Positions 25,532-33,150 are shown, counted from the first letter of the stretch. The stretch: 64,000 nt of DNA from Pseudomonas shahriarae (GCF_014268455.2 NZ_CP077085.1:1240001-1304000); one strand, 5' to 3'. Made by a program: numbers and translations. The notes: a model not told the origin generated them from the sequence alone.

Positions 25532-25574
25532 ATTTTAAAATCAATCCTTGAAAATGTCAAAATAAAGGGCCTAA
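25532..25574 (-). promoter_or_regulatory. strong promoter with element box, copy c
   Basis: Minus strand: TTAGGCCCTTTATTTTGACA with TTGACA at 25560-25555, a 17-base spacer and TAAAAT at 25537-25532. This is the best promoter in the element. The conserved box extends upstream of the -35, as at 24578 and 24361, which suggests one regulator for all. Confidence 0.8.
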
Positions 25575-25728
25575 GCTCTTACCAGAAAGGTTTTTGATTT
25601 TAGATCCACCAGATGAGTTTTTGACGTTCTGCCCTACATCTTATATATAGATTTACGAAGTAAATATCTTTTCTTTTGTGAAAACGTTCGAATAAGCCCG
25701 CAAGAATAAGGAAATCTTAAAAACCCCA

Positions 25729-25845
25729 GTTAACGCTCCTTATTTATTTACCCCCTTTCGGTTAACGCTCCTTATTTTTTAAAGTGGTTTATCTTTTAAA
25801 ATATGGATAATCTCAAAGCATGATAATACGGTTAACAGCATTTGT
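25729..25845. repeat. iteron-like repeats, candidate replication origin
   Basis: GTTAACGCTCCTTATTT occurs at 25729-25745 and again at 25761-25777 (32 bases apart, about three helical turns). A third shorter GGTTAAC copy lies near 25830, followed by very AT-rich DNA up to the initiator start codon at 25923. Direct repeats beside an initiator gene are the layout of iteron plasmid origins. Confidence 0.6.
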
Positions 25846-25922
25846 TATTTTTTTACTGCCTTAATCTTGTAATTAGTTTTTTTTGTGGTTAATTATAAGT
25901 ATAACAAGGGTGAAAAATAACC

Positions 25923-26903
25923 ATGAAATACATTTTAAAGGAAAGCGGTAAAGAAAAAGAGGTGTTCAACCTCAAAGGTTATGTATCAGTTCCACGCGTT
26001 TTCCTAGCTCTTCCATTGTTCAACACAATAAACGCTCACAAAGAGCCGAGAGGCTTTGAAATAGCTAAAAACCACAATGCTAAAAACATTCATATTGCTT
26101 CAACGTCGCTGACTATATTCAATGATTTTGAAGTATTTCTTTTTATTTTGCGAAAAGTATACAGCAGCAAAAGCAATGAATTTGAATTTACTCTTGATGA
26201 AATAATGAATGACTTTGATGTTAAAACATCACATAGAACAATGTATTTTTCGATCTTCAAGCAGTCAATTAGAAAGCTCAATAAGATCAATATTGAATAT
26301 GAAGAAGAAACAGAAGATGGAACGAAAACTGTTTTTCTAAACTTCATTACCGGCGAGCTGACTAAAAAAGGCGGAAAGATTGAAGTATCAAAACGTTTTA
26401 TTGATTTTTTTGGTAGCCTAAAAGAGTTGTACGAGATCGACACGAAGATGCTGAGCTTATTAACTAATGAATATCAGCGAATTCTTTATGTGTTGTACGT
26501 TTGTAATAGACGCAACAAAACAAACTATTTCAGCGTTGACATGTTAAAAGAACGTTTCCGCATCAGCGATAAAATGCCTTGTAAAACGTTCATAATGAAA
26601 ATAAGAAAGGCCAATGAAGCACTCCAAGAAATGGGCCTAATTGAAGGTTTTAAAGAAGATAAAACTAATCGAGTAACTACAAGATTTTTAGTCGACTACA
26701 GTTATAAGTCGCTCTACAAAGAGTTTAAAGAAAAAAAGGCAATTGCTGAAAAAAAGAAAGCGGCAAGCATCGAAAAGAAAGCCGTTAAAGGGTCGAATTC
26801 AGACGATTTTGATCGTGAGTTGAGTGAAGATTTTTACGAAGAAATTGAAGGGCCAAAAGCACCAAATGAATTAACAGATGATGGGGACGAAGAATGGAAA
26901 TGA
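25923..26903 (+). CDS. plasmid-type replication initiator (Rep_3/TrfA-like)
   Basis: A 326-residue protein with two predicted winged-helix regions. NIHIASTSLTIFNDFEVFLFILRKV (near 58-82) and MLSLLTNEYQRILYVLYVCNRR (near 178-200) are the places where Rep_3/RepB-like initiators have their conserved core. A lysine-rich segment (near 270-295) and an acidic tail (DDGDEEW) follow. It probably binds the repeats upstream and allows the excised circle to replicate. The family assignment is by pattern only. The 3' end overlaps the next gene. Confidence 0.65.
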   Translation: MKYILKESGKEKEVFNLKGYVSVPRVFLALPLFNTINAHKEPRGFEIAKNHNAKNIHIASTSLTIFNDFEVFLFILRKVYSSKSNEFEFTLDEIMNDFDVKTSHRTMYFSIFKQSIRKLNKINIEYEEETEDGTKTVFLNFITGELTKKGGKIEVSKRFIDFFGSLKELYEIDTKMLSLLTNEYQRILYVLYVCNRRNKTNYFSVDMLKERFRISDKMPCKTFIMKIRKANEALQEMGLIEGFKEDKTNRVTTRFLVDYSYKSLYKEFKEKKAIAEKKKAASIEKKAVKGSNSDDFDRELSEDFYEEIEGPKAPNELTDDGDEEWK

Positions 26904-27262
26904 AAAAAGAAGAACAGAAACCGCAATTGCCCGGCTTTATAGTAGAAGCTTTGATAATGAGAATTGAGGCACTTATTCACCTAATAAAAAGCGACGTGAT
27001 TAGATCGTCTATATCTGCAAAATTGGGCGAAATAAAGGACATTAAAGCTTTGTATCAATTGTTATCGCTAGCACAAACATCTATTGAAAATAGTGAACTG
27101 ATCGAAAATAAGATCAAGGGTGGTCTAGTTTTCAATCCGTTTACTGGTGAGTTAATAAGTGAGCTTGATTACCACTACGCCATGGAAGATATGATCGAAA
27201 TGATGAAAGGAGTTGTTAACAATCCAGCACCAAAAATGAACCCAAAACCGCCAACGGTTTAA
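26894..27262 (+). CDS. unknown protein coupled to the initiator gene
   Basis: A 122-residue helical protein that I do not recognise. It overlaps the initiator gene by 10 bases, so translation is coupled. KSDVIRSSISAKLGEIKDIKALYQLLSLAQTSIE is a long amphipathic region; the C-terminus is Pro/Asn-rich. A role in copy control or partition is an inference from position alone. Confidence 0.65.
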   Translation: MEMKKEEQKPQLPGFIVEALIMRIEALIHLIKSDVIRSSISAKLGEIKDIKALYQLLSLAQTSIENSELIENKIKGGLVFNPFTGELISELDYHYAMEDMIEMMKGVVNNPAPKMNPKPPTV

Positions 27263-27279
27263 CATCGATCAGAGGGCAA

Positions 27280-27768
27280 ATGAATGTAAGAAATTTAATC
27301 ACCGCTTTAACGCTTTTATTATCAGTCAACGCTTCTTTTGCTGATGACCCTGCATGGTGGAGCGATAGCAAATGCAGAGAGCAAAGAAACAAGGATTACG
27401 CTTCGCTAATGTTGCACGGTTTTAAATCTCACGATGCTATTAAAAAGATAGATGAACAATTCAAAATTTGTGTTTGTTCGTCGGGCGATGAAACGAGGGT
27501 CGCAGTTCAGTCACTTGCGGATAATCATGAAATTGAAATGATGAGTAACGATGGAGTTATAACCGTCCCTATTAAGTATGGTCGAGATTTCGGAATGATG
27601 GTCTATAAAGGCCAATGTTATCTCAATATTGGAAAGCCGGAGCTATGCAAAAATTCGGCGTTTATGGGTGAAGCAAAACAGTCATTTAATGTATATGAAA
27701 CATACGACGAAAAAAACAATGTATGTGCTTTTGATTTCGACAAACAAAATAAATCAACGGGGGGATAA
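27280..27768 (+). CDS. exported cysteine-containing protein of unknown function
   Basis: A 162-residue protein with a clear Sec signal (RNLITALTLLLSVNASFADDP, cleavage after about residue 21). The mature part has seven cysteines (for example FKICVCSSGDE and GQCYLN), consistent with periplasmic disulfides. The function is unknown. It follows the initiator operon at 17 bases and precedes the 62-codon gene by one base, so these four genes form one transcription unit ended by the hairpin at 28004. Confidence 0.7.
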   Translation: MNVRNLITALTLLLSVNASFADDPAWWSDSKCREQRNKDYASLMLHGFKSHDAIKKIDEQFKICVCSSGDETRVAVQSLADNHEIEMMSNDGVITVPIKYGRDFGMMVYKGQCYLNIGKPELCKNSAFMGEAKQSFNVYETYDEKNNVCAFDFDKQNKSTGG

Positions 27769-27769
27769 T

Positions 27770-27958
27770 ATGAAAGAAGAATATTGCAGAGCAATGCTTG
27801 AACATTTCAGCATTAGAATATATTCATTACAAAAAGAATTCGACGCTTACAAGAATGACCAGATGATCCAAAGCGATGAAAGAAAATCCGCAATGTTCGA
27901 CCGCTATCACCGCATTAGGGCGTTAAAATTAGAGTTGCTTTACTTGAAATTGATTTGA
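27770..27958 (+). CDS. small unknown protein, last gene of the rep operon
   Basis: A 62-residue, highly charged, probably all-helical protein (KEEYCRAMLEHFSIRIYSLQ, then RYHRIRALKLELLYLKLI). The start at 27770 has GGGGGGA seven bases upstream, one of the best ribosome sites in the element, which supports it being real despite its length. It could be a plasmid-style accessory or regulatory protein. Confidence 0.65.
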   Translation: MKEEYCRAMLEHFSIRIYSLQKEFDAYKNDQMIQSDERKSAMFDRYHRIRALKLELLYLKLI

Positions 27959-28003
27959 AATAAGCAACGATCCAAGTTGGTGAATGTTCATGATGAAATC
28001 TAA

Positions 28004-28034
28004 GAAAAAACAAACGCCATAAGGCGTTTTTTTA
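28004..28034. terminator. bidirectional terminator between the rep and mob operons
   Basis: AAACGCC-ATAA-GGCGTTT with A-run on the left and T-run on the right. It ends the rep operon on the plus strand and the relaxase gene on the minus strand. Confidence 0.88.
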
Positions 28035-29636
28035 ATCTGGTCTTAACTGCTGCCTTCTTCTTTTTTCGTTTTGATAAGCTTCGTTTTCGGAACTGCTTTG
28101 ACTGTTTTTAGCTTGTGCAGCAAGAACACGCATCTCAGAAAGTTTTTCATTCATCGAACCTGCGGCATCATGCACTGCGAATACATCAGCAGTCTTAACA
28201 AGTCCATCGGCTATACCAACGGCCCCGGTTTTTCCAAGCCTTTTGGCTTTCGTATCATCGTCAGCATTTACAGGAGGTATAAAGCTTTTTGATTTAGGAT
28301 CTTCAAGATGATCCACCGCTTTTTTAACAGGTGTTGTAGGATGTGGCTTTTTAGCTGGCTTATTAGTCGGTGAAGATGTAACGCTAATCGCTTCAATCGG
28401 CTTCTTAAACGCTAGATTTTCAAGCTTCAATTTTTCAAGCTCTGCTTTATCGTTGGCGTTAGGTGTAAAACCACTTAATGAATACCCTTTTTGGTCTAGT
28501 CCCATCATCTGGAATTGTAGCCACGCACTACGCTTAAAATCGTGCGTTCCTGTTAAGTGCAGGGTTTGGGGTTTGCCGCTCTCTGTGAGCTTCTGCAAGC
28601 CCGCTTTAATCGCCATTGGGCTGGTGGTGTTGAAAGTGGCCGTTCCATCGCTGTATTCAAAAGCTTTCTTGTTCGTCCCTTTATAATAGAAATCATGACC
28701 ATCAGGGGTATCGAAGCGAGTATCTAGGACGCGATTAGATTTCTTGATCCTTTTTTCGGTGATGCTTGATTGCTCATCATGAAAATCGCCGCCAATGCTG
28801 CCCATTTCACGTATAGGAGCCGTTTTTACTCCAAGACGTGCAAGCGTGTCGGAGAACTGGGGATCGTCGCCAAAACGGGCTTTAAGAGCTTTGTAAGAAG
28901 CTCCAACCTCAGAGGCTTTGAAGATCTGGCCGTCTTTCTCCATTGAGTACGCATTGTTGCCGTTGGTGATCAAGGTGAAGCCGTCAGCATGGAGGAACTC
29001 AAGGAACTCACCGGCTGTCATGGCCATTTCAGTCACAGCGTTTACAACCTCTTTAAATTTTTTCTTCTCGGATTTAATGCCGCGATTTTCAAGCCTATAT
29101 TCGTTCGATGGTTTTGGACTTGTAGGCATTCCGGGATTTAAAGACTTTCTGTTTTCAACGACTTTTAACCCGTATTCTTCTTCGATTTCCTGACAAGCTT
29201 TTTCAAAGAAAGCAAAATCATTATGCTTAGTGTAAAGGTTTCCTTTGTTGTCTCTTTTATTCCATACAAGATGAACGTGAATTTCATCGGTGTCAGTATG
29301 AACTGCCCAACGGTGTTTTCGATTATCTAAATCAAGAACGTTACGCCAAACGGTTAAAGCCAAATCACGGGCCATTTCAGGCGAAACTTTATCATCAGTG
29401 TGAAAGCTGATGATTTCATGTACTGCTTCTATTTCCTGAGTTCGGCCAGTTTTAGATTGATACTTGTTGTTAACCTGCCTGAATTTCTTCGCCCCGAATT
29501 CCGCATATTCTTCCATGCTGGTGTTGTCAAATTTTTCTTCACTACCGCCAACCAAATCAGCTTTTTCTAAAATATAATTCATTGTGCGAGTGGTCGCCGC
29601 ATTGTCAGGGAGTTTGCTTTTTACGTCCCTGATCAT
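28032..29636 (-). CDS. MOBP-type relaxase with C-terminal LPD7-like domain
   Basis: A 534-residue mobilization nuclease. A candidate catalytic tyrosine lies in TMNYILEKA (Tyr21). The metal-binding three-histidine motif is AVHTDTDEIHVHLVWN (His113, His120, His122). Residues ~300-385 (SPMAIKAGLQKLTESGKPQ, WLQFQMMGLDQKGYSLSGF) match the LPD7 pattern found behind relaxases and in polyvalent proteins. The enzyme nicks oriT and leads the strand into a recipient. Its start overlaps the MobC stop by four bases. The C-terminal 150 residues are low complexity. Confidence 0.88.
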   Translation of the reverse strand: MIRDVKSKLPDNAATTRTMNYILEKADLVGGSEEKFDNTSMEEYAEFGAKKFRQVNNKYQSKTGRTQEIEAVHEIISFHTDDKVSPEMARDLALTVWRNVLDLDNRKHRWAVHTDTDEIHVHLVWNKRDNKGNLYTKHNDFAFFEKACQEIEEEYGLKVVENRKSLNPGMPTSPKPSNEYRLENRGIKSEKKKFKEVVNAVTEMAMTAGEFLEFLHADGFTLITNGNNAYSMEKDGQIFKASEVGASYKALKARFGDDPQFSDTLARLGVKTAPIREMGSIGGDFHDEQSSITEKRIKKSNRVLDTRFDTPDGHDFYYKGTNKKAFEYSDGTATFNTTSPMAIKAGLQKLTESGKPQTLHLTGTHDFKRSAWLQFQMMGLDQKGYSLSGFTPNANDKAELEKLKLENLAFKKPIEAISVTSSPTNKPAKKPHPTTPVKKAVDHLEDPKSKSFIPPVNADDDTKAKRLGKTGAVGIADGLVKTADVFAVHDAAGSMNEKLSEMRVLAAQAKNSQSSSENEAYQNEKRRRQQLRPD

Positions 29637-29995
29637 TTTGAACCTCTTTTTTTGATTACTGCTTTTTTTGTTTTAGTTGCAACGAAGTCATAGAGCTTTT
29701 CAAAGCGGTCAGATACTTGTTCAAGTGTTTTACTGTCTTGCTCTGTGAACCTGCCGCCAGCGTTCACCTTCCTCGCCATCTGGTTAACATTGTTCCCAAT
29801 GCTTTCGAGCATTTTTTCGATTTTTGAAAAAGAAGCGAGAAGATCGTCGTTGGTGATTTCGACAGTTTGAGCAAAGCCATCGTTAACGATTTTTTTGATT
29901 ACTGCTGTTTTAGTCATTGAAAGACTAAAAGCGAGTTCGTTGAATTTTTGCATGTCTTCTTTTGAAATTCTTATTGATACTTTATCTTGTGCCAT
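29633..29995 (-). CDS. MobC-like relaxosome protein
   Basis: A 120-residue protein. The N-terminal part (DKVSIRISKEDMQKFNELAFSLSMTKTAVIKKIV) looks like a ribbon-helix-helix DNA-binding domain, and LESIGNNVNQMARKVNAGG is the MobC signature. It would bind oriT and help the relaxase. It overlaps the relaxase start (ATGA). AGGAGG precedes its ATG. oriT is expected just upstream; AGGCCGGGGCCT at 30034-30045 is the only dyad there. Confidence 0.85.
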   Translation of the reverse strand: MAQDKVSIRISKEDMQKFNELAFSLSMTKTAVIKKIVNDGFAQTVEITNDDLLASFSKIEKMLESIGNNVNQMARKVNAGGRFTEQDSKTLEQVSDRFEKLYDFVATKTKKAVIKKRGSK

Positions 29996-30064
29996 GTTCC
30001 TCCTGATCGATGTGTTTTTAATTTGGTGAACAAAGGCCGGGGCCTGTTGTTCGTTGGTGGATTA

Positions 30065-30403
30065 TTAGCTTTCCGAAACGTCATCACCTTCAAGATCACC
30101 ATGAATAATTACATTTAATCCATAGGTGAAGGCACCCATACATTGTAATTTGATTTCGTCTTTTATCAGGTCGTGTGTAAAAACCTCGCCAAGAAGATAA
30201 GTGATAAACTTGATTTTTTCATGGTCGTCACTACCTAATAATATTTCTTCTACTATCCCTTCTTTCAAATTGAATACGCATCCCTCATTAAGTCCTTTAA
30301 TTAGTTTGTATAGTTGATCTAGATCTTCACCTGCTGAGCTATTTGGCTTCTTAGATTTGTGTGCATCAAAGTCGAATACGTTAGTGTCTTTTTTGTCTTT
30401 CAT
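30065..30403 (-). CDS. unknown protein upstream of mobC
   Basis: A 112-residue acidic protein (DEIKLQCMGAFTYGLNVIIHGDLEGDD) that I do not recognise. The ATG at 30403 has GAGGGA close upstream; an in-frame ATG at 30415 lacks one. It lies on the same strand as mobC and the relaxase, 69 bases before mobC, and may belong to the mobilization operon. Confidence 0.6.
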   Translation of the reverse strand: MKDKKDTNVFDFDAHKSKKPNSSAGEDLDQLYKLIKGLNEGCVFNLKEGIVEEILLGSDDHEKIKFITYLLGEVFTHDLIKDEIKLQCMGAFTYGLNVIIHGDLEGDDVSES

Positions 30404-30435
30404 AATTTCCCTCATGTTTAAGTTTATTTTTCTGT

Positions 30436-30700
30436 AATGTCCGAAGGCATTACAGGGACTTGCTTTTGCCTTACCATTTTCAAACGAAGTGCGAAAATCA
30501 AGAAGGAAACGGAATAAAAAAGCACGAAGTGTTTTTTATGGCCGACAATTTAACGAAGTTAAATGTCGGACGTTTCCATTGCTTGCCGTTCTTTCTAGAC
30601 TTCATATAAAAGTTGTATCATATATTTTAATGTTTTCAATAGTGTCCGACAAATCTGTATGACAAAAAAGTGTCCGACAAATTTTAAAAGTGTCCGACAT
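30436..30700. repeat. cluster of TGTCSGACA palindromic sites and hairpins
   Basis: AGTGTCCGACA occurs at 30641, 30670 and 30690, and related GTCCGA/GTCGGAC half-sites at about 30438 and 30566. The core is a near-perfect dyad. GCCGACAATTTAAC-GAA-GTTAAATGTCGG forms a large imperfect hairpin near 30541-30570, GTAATG/CATTAC another near 30436-30455, and CACGAAGTG with TTTTTT is a short terminator-like hairpin near 30517-30535. The region lies between the mob operon and the recombinase gene and looks like a multi-site regulatory or nucleoprotein locus. Confidence 0.65.
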
Positions 30701-30832
30701 AATACGTTTGATGATCAGACCTTTTATGTATTCTTTTACCGTTTGATTTTTAGACTTCATAAAAAAGGCCATCAAATAAATGACAGCCTCTTTAATACGT
30801 TTGATGGTTAGATTTTTACTGAGTGAATACAT
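30602..30832 (-). CDS. possible small basic protein downstream of the recombinase
   Basis: A 76-codon frame overlapping the recombinase 3' end by 17 bases. It contains two similar halves (NLTIKRIKEAVIYLMAFF and GLIIKRIMSD), produced by a DNA repeat (TAATACGTTTGATG at ~30700 and ~30792). The ribosome site is weak and the frame spans the palindromic sites, so it may not be coding. Confidence 0.3.
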   Translation of the reverse strand: MYSLSKNLTIKRIKEAVIYLMAFFMKSKNQTVKEYIKGLIIKRIMSDTFKICRTLFCHTDLSDTIENIKIYDTTFI

Positions 30833-32558
30833 TGCCTAAATTATCAAAGCCATAAATTCCAAGCGGGGCCGATTTGTTATCATTCTGGGTGCTTAATTGA
30901 CCTATTCGCTCATTATTAACGTAAGCGGTTGAATTTAGGGTGTCGCTGATATATTCGAAGCTAAAACGTATGTTGTTGGAAGTTAGGAAGTTAATGATGT
31001 TCAATCGACCTTCTTCTGTTTTCAAAAAGTCGATTGTCTTATCCAGATTAGTGAATTCAAGTTCCTGAACTTTGCTTTTGTTTTTTGAGATGGCAAGTTT
31101 TTCAATTTCTTCTTTTATTTCGTTTAGTTCTACTTCTTCTTTTGAAAGGCGATTTAAAATTGCACTAGGAATGATGCCGCTTTTAATGGTTCCCACGGAT
31201 TTGTTTAGGTTTTCAACACTGACTTCAAGATCGCTTTGACGATCTCGTAATTTTTTGAGTTTTTGCCGTGTTTTGGTGTCTTCAACTTTATTTGATTTTG
31301 ACAGTTCAACAAATTTTTTGGCTAGCTTGAAGGCTCCCGAAGAACCATCAATAATCACGGATAAAGACATGTTCATTTCTTCGATTTCTTTCAATGTCGC
31401 TTCGTCGAGGCTGGCGTATTGAGTTACGTCGATGGGTTCGAGTGATACGGATTTTCTATTTAGTCTGTCGAATTCTTGCATTGTATCAAGAAACAATTTA
31501 ACAGCTAGGTCATATCGAAAGCGGTTTTTGCAATTTCCATTTTCAATATTTTGTTGGCATGTCATGTAAAAATAACGACTTCCTTTGCTGTTATAGTTGT
31601 TCATAAAAACAAGAGATTTTCCGCAACGCTCACAAAAGCAAGAGTGACGAAAGATGTTTGCATTATTCTGTGTAACTCTTCCTTGGTGTTTTTTAACCTT
31701 TCGATTGCTCATTGCTTCTTTTGCTTCAAGAAATAATGAGGCGGAAACAATTTTTGGGTAATAATTTTCGATGTGTTTATCTAAAACCATTTTCCCATCG
31801 ATTTTCGTTTGAGACATAAAGTAGCCCAAGACGTATTTTGTATCGAATATGTCTTTAACGCGGGCCTGTGTCCAGTTGATAGCCGCAAAGGCATTAGCTT
31901 TCTTAATCGTAGACGTAACGCCTTCGCGTTTTAGATTTTCTAGAATAAATTCGATTTCTTCTTGTGCTTTCTTGTCAATTACAAGAGTGTTCGTCTTTTC
32001 ATCAAAAATGACGCCATAAGGCAAGCGGTTTTTATTGAATACAATTCCTGTTTCTTCTGCTTCTGTTTTCGCTTTTTTCCAAGCAGATTTTCTACGGTTA
32101 CTTTTAGTCAAGCTTTCTTCGTGAGCACGGGAAGAAATAACCGTAAGCATAATATCTTGCTTCATTATGTCGGCTTGATCTTCATGCAACTTGTAAATGT
32201 AACCATCCATTGTAGTTACAAGGATCACGCCTTTTTTCAAAATCCCATAAACAAGGTCTTTTGCTTGCAAAAGCCTTTGGCGACTTAATCGGTCAATGCT
32301 CTCAACGAAGACGAAATCACCGGGGGCAATGCTCAAATTTTCGATTTGATCGATGAGGTCTTTTAGTTTGCCAGTCTTTGAGTTCTCACCCGTATAGGCA
32401 GAAACGCCGTTTTCATAGAAGAAATTTTCTTCGGGAACCTCGACCCCGTGACGGGCCGCAATAGCTCGTATGCTCGCTTTTTGACGGGTTACGCTGTCCT
32501 TGTCGTCTGCACCTTGGCGACGGGTCGAATAGCGAATGTAGGCGTATCCAGTAGGCAT
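30816..32558 (-). CDS. large serine recombinase (integrase of the element)
   Basis: A 580-residue large serine integrase. The resolvase-type catalytic domain starts YAYIRYSTRRQG (nucleophile Ser11) and includes VESIDRLSRQRL (the DRLSR motif, near residue 90). The recombinase domain follows from ~170 (LPYGVIFDEKT). The zinc ribbon is CFCERCGKS to CQQNIENGNC (near 305-345), then a coiled coil (near 375-490). It joins attP and attB without host factors. It lies 61 bases from attR and is transcribed inward. The first ~50 codons are GC-richer than the rest. Confidence 0.93.
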   Translation of the reverse strand: MPTGYAYIRYSTRRQGADDKDSVTRQKASIRAIAARHGVEVPEENFFYENGVSAYTGENSKTGKLKDLIDQIENLSIAPGDFVFVESIDRLSRQRLLQAKDLVYGILKKGVILVTTMDGYIYKLHEDQADIMKQDIMLTVISSRAHEESLTKSNRRKSAWKKAKTEAEETGIVFNKNRLPYGVIFDEKTNTLVIDKKAQEEIEFILENLKREGVTSTIKKANAFAAINWTQARVKDIFDTKYVLGYFMSQTKIDGKMVLDKHIENYYPKIVSASLFLEAKEAMSNRKVKKHQGRVTQNNANIFRHSCFCERCGKSLVFMNNYNSKGSRYFYMTCQQNIENGNCKNRFRYDLAVKLFLDTMQEFDRLNRKSVSLEPIDVTQYASLDEATLKEIEEMNMSLSVIIDGSSGAFKLAKKFVELSKSNKVEDTKTRQKLKKLRDRQSDLEVSVENLNKSVGTIKSGIIPSAILNRLSKEEVELNEIKEEIEKLAISKNKSKVQELEFTNLDKTIDFLKTEEGRLNIINFLTSNNIRFSFEYISDTLNSTAYVNNERIGQLSTQNDNKSAPLGIYGFDNLGNVFTQ

Positions 32559-32619
32559 AGATCATCCTCAGCAATGGTGGAAGTCTACCCGGTGGCATGT
32601 GTGAGTAACAGGCACTAGG

Positions 32620-32630
32620 TCAAGACCAAC
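32620..32630 (+). other. right attachment site (attR core)
   Basis: TCAAGACCAAC, identical to attL, followed directly by CACATG, which continues psiE in frame (His-Met-Pro-Ile-Arg). Only the 11 bases are shared; the adjoining bases differ on both sides. Confidence 0.88.
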
Positions 32631-32831
32631 CACATGCCCATCCGCTTCCTGCTCTACGTGGCGATCACGGCGTTGACCCGCCTGCTGATCGGCGACGTGT
32701 CCCACCACAATGCCCCGGACCTGGGCATCATTTACTTGTGTGGCGGGATTCTGTTGTTGGCGTTCGCCATCCTGGTGGTGCGTTTTGCTTCGTCGCGCTA
32801 CCCATCGGTCAAGGAAAAGTCCGAATCCTGA
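32631..32831 (+). pseudogene. psiE: psiE 3' fragment
   Basis: Encodes the C-terminal half of the host PsiE: HMPIRFLLYVAITALTRLL, GDVSHHNAPDLG, then a last membrane helix. It has no start site of its own in context. Fused to 20535-20783 it restores the gene. Its high GC content matches the chromosome, not the element. Confidence 0.93.
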
Positions 32832-32832
32832 G

Positions 32833-33150
32833 TCAGAGCCCGGCCGCGATGGGCGGCCGGTTGCTCGGCGGGCGCTGCAGCAGTTTGTGACTGTCGCCGT
32901 CGGTCATCACTGCCAAAATCTCCATGGCGCTGTGCCCTTGTTCAATGGCAATGCCGAATTGCACACTTTGCACCAGGCGTTTGAGGCGTTGCGGGTCGTT
33001 GCGCTGTTCGGCGCTGATCATGCGTTTGGCGACCACGCCGCTGTCGTCGGAGAGGGTCAGCATGATGCTGCCGTCCAGGCGCTGGATGCTCAGGTTGACC
33101 CGGTATTGAGGGGCGAACGTGTCGGTGATCAGTTGAAAAGGATTGTCCAT
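32833..33150 (-). CDS. DUF3509 family protein
   Basis: A 105-residue small cytoplasmic protein of the Pseudomonas-specific DUF3509 family: MDNPFQLITDTFAPQYRVNLSIQ is its signature start and QSVQFGIAIEQGHSAMEIL its second block. No biochemical role is known. It is convergent with the psiE remnant, one base apart. No linked partner gene is apparent. Confidence 0.85.
   Translation of the reverse strand: MDNPFQLITDTFAPQYRVNLSIQRLDGSIMLTLSDDSGVVAKRMISAEQRNDPQRLKRLVQSVQFGIAIEQGHSAMEILAVMTDGDSHKLLQRPPSNRPPIAAGL

Larger units (their letters stand above)
20784..32630. mobile_element. psiE-integrated serine-recombinase mobilizable element (~11.85 kb)
   Basis: The boundaries are defined by an 11-bp direct repeat and by the split psiE gene. 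The interior is much more AT-rich than both flanks. It carries a large serine recombinase at the right end, MobC and a MOBP relaxase, a plasmid-type replication initiator with iteron-like repeats, an H-NS-like protein, a full psiE copy at the left end, and cargo of unknown function. No type IV secretion genes are present, so it would need a helper conjugative system: an integrative mobilizable element rather than a full ICE. Confidence 0.92.

Noticed and set aside
23365..25574. The repeated GTCAAAATAAAGGGCC box considered as iterons or integration sites
   Set aside because: Copies are hundreds of bases apart, all fit the -35 side of promoters, and are not next to the initiator repeats; a regulatory box explains them better.
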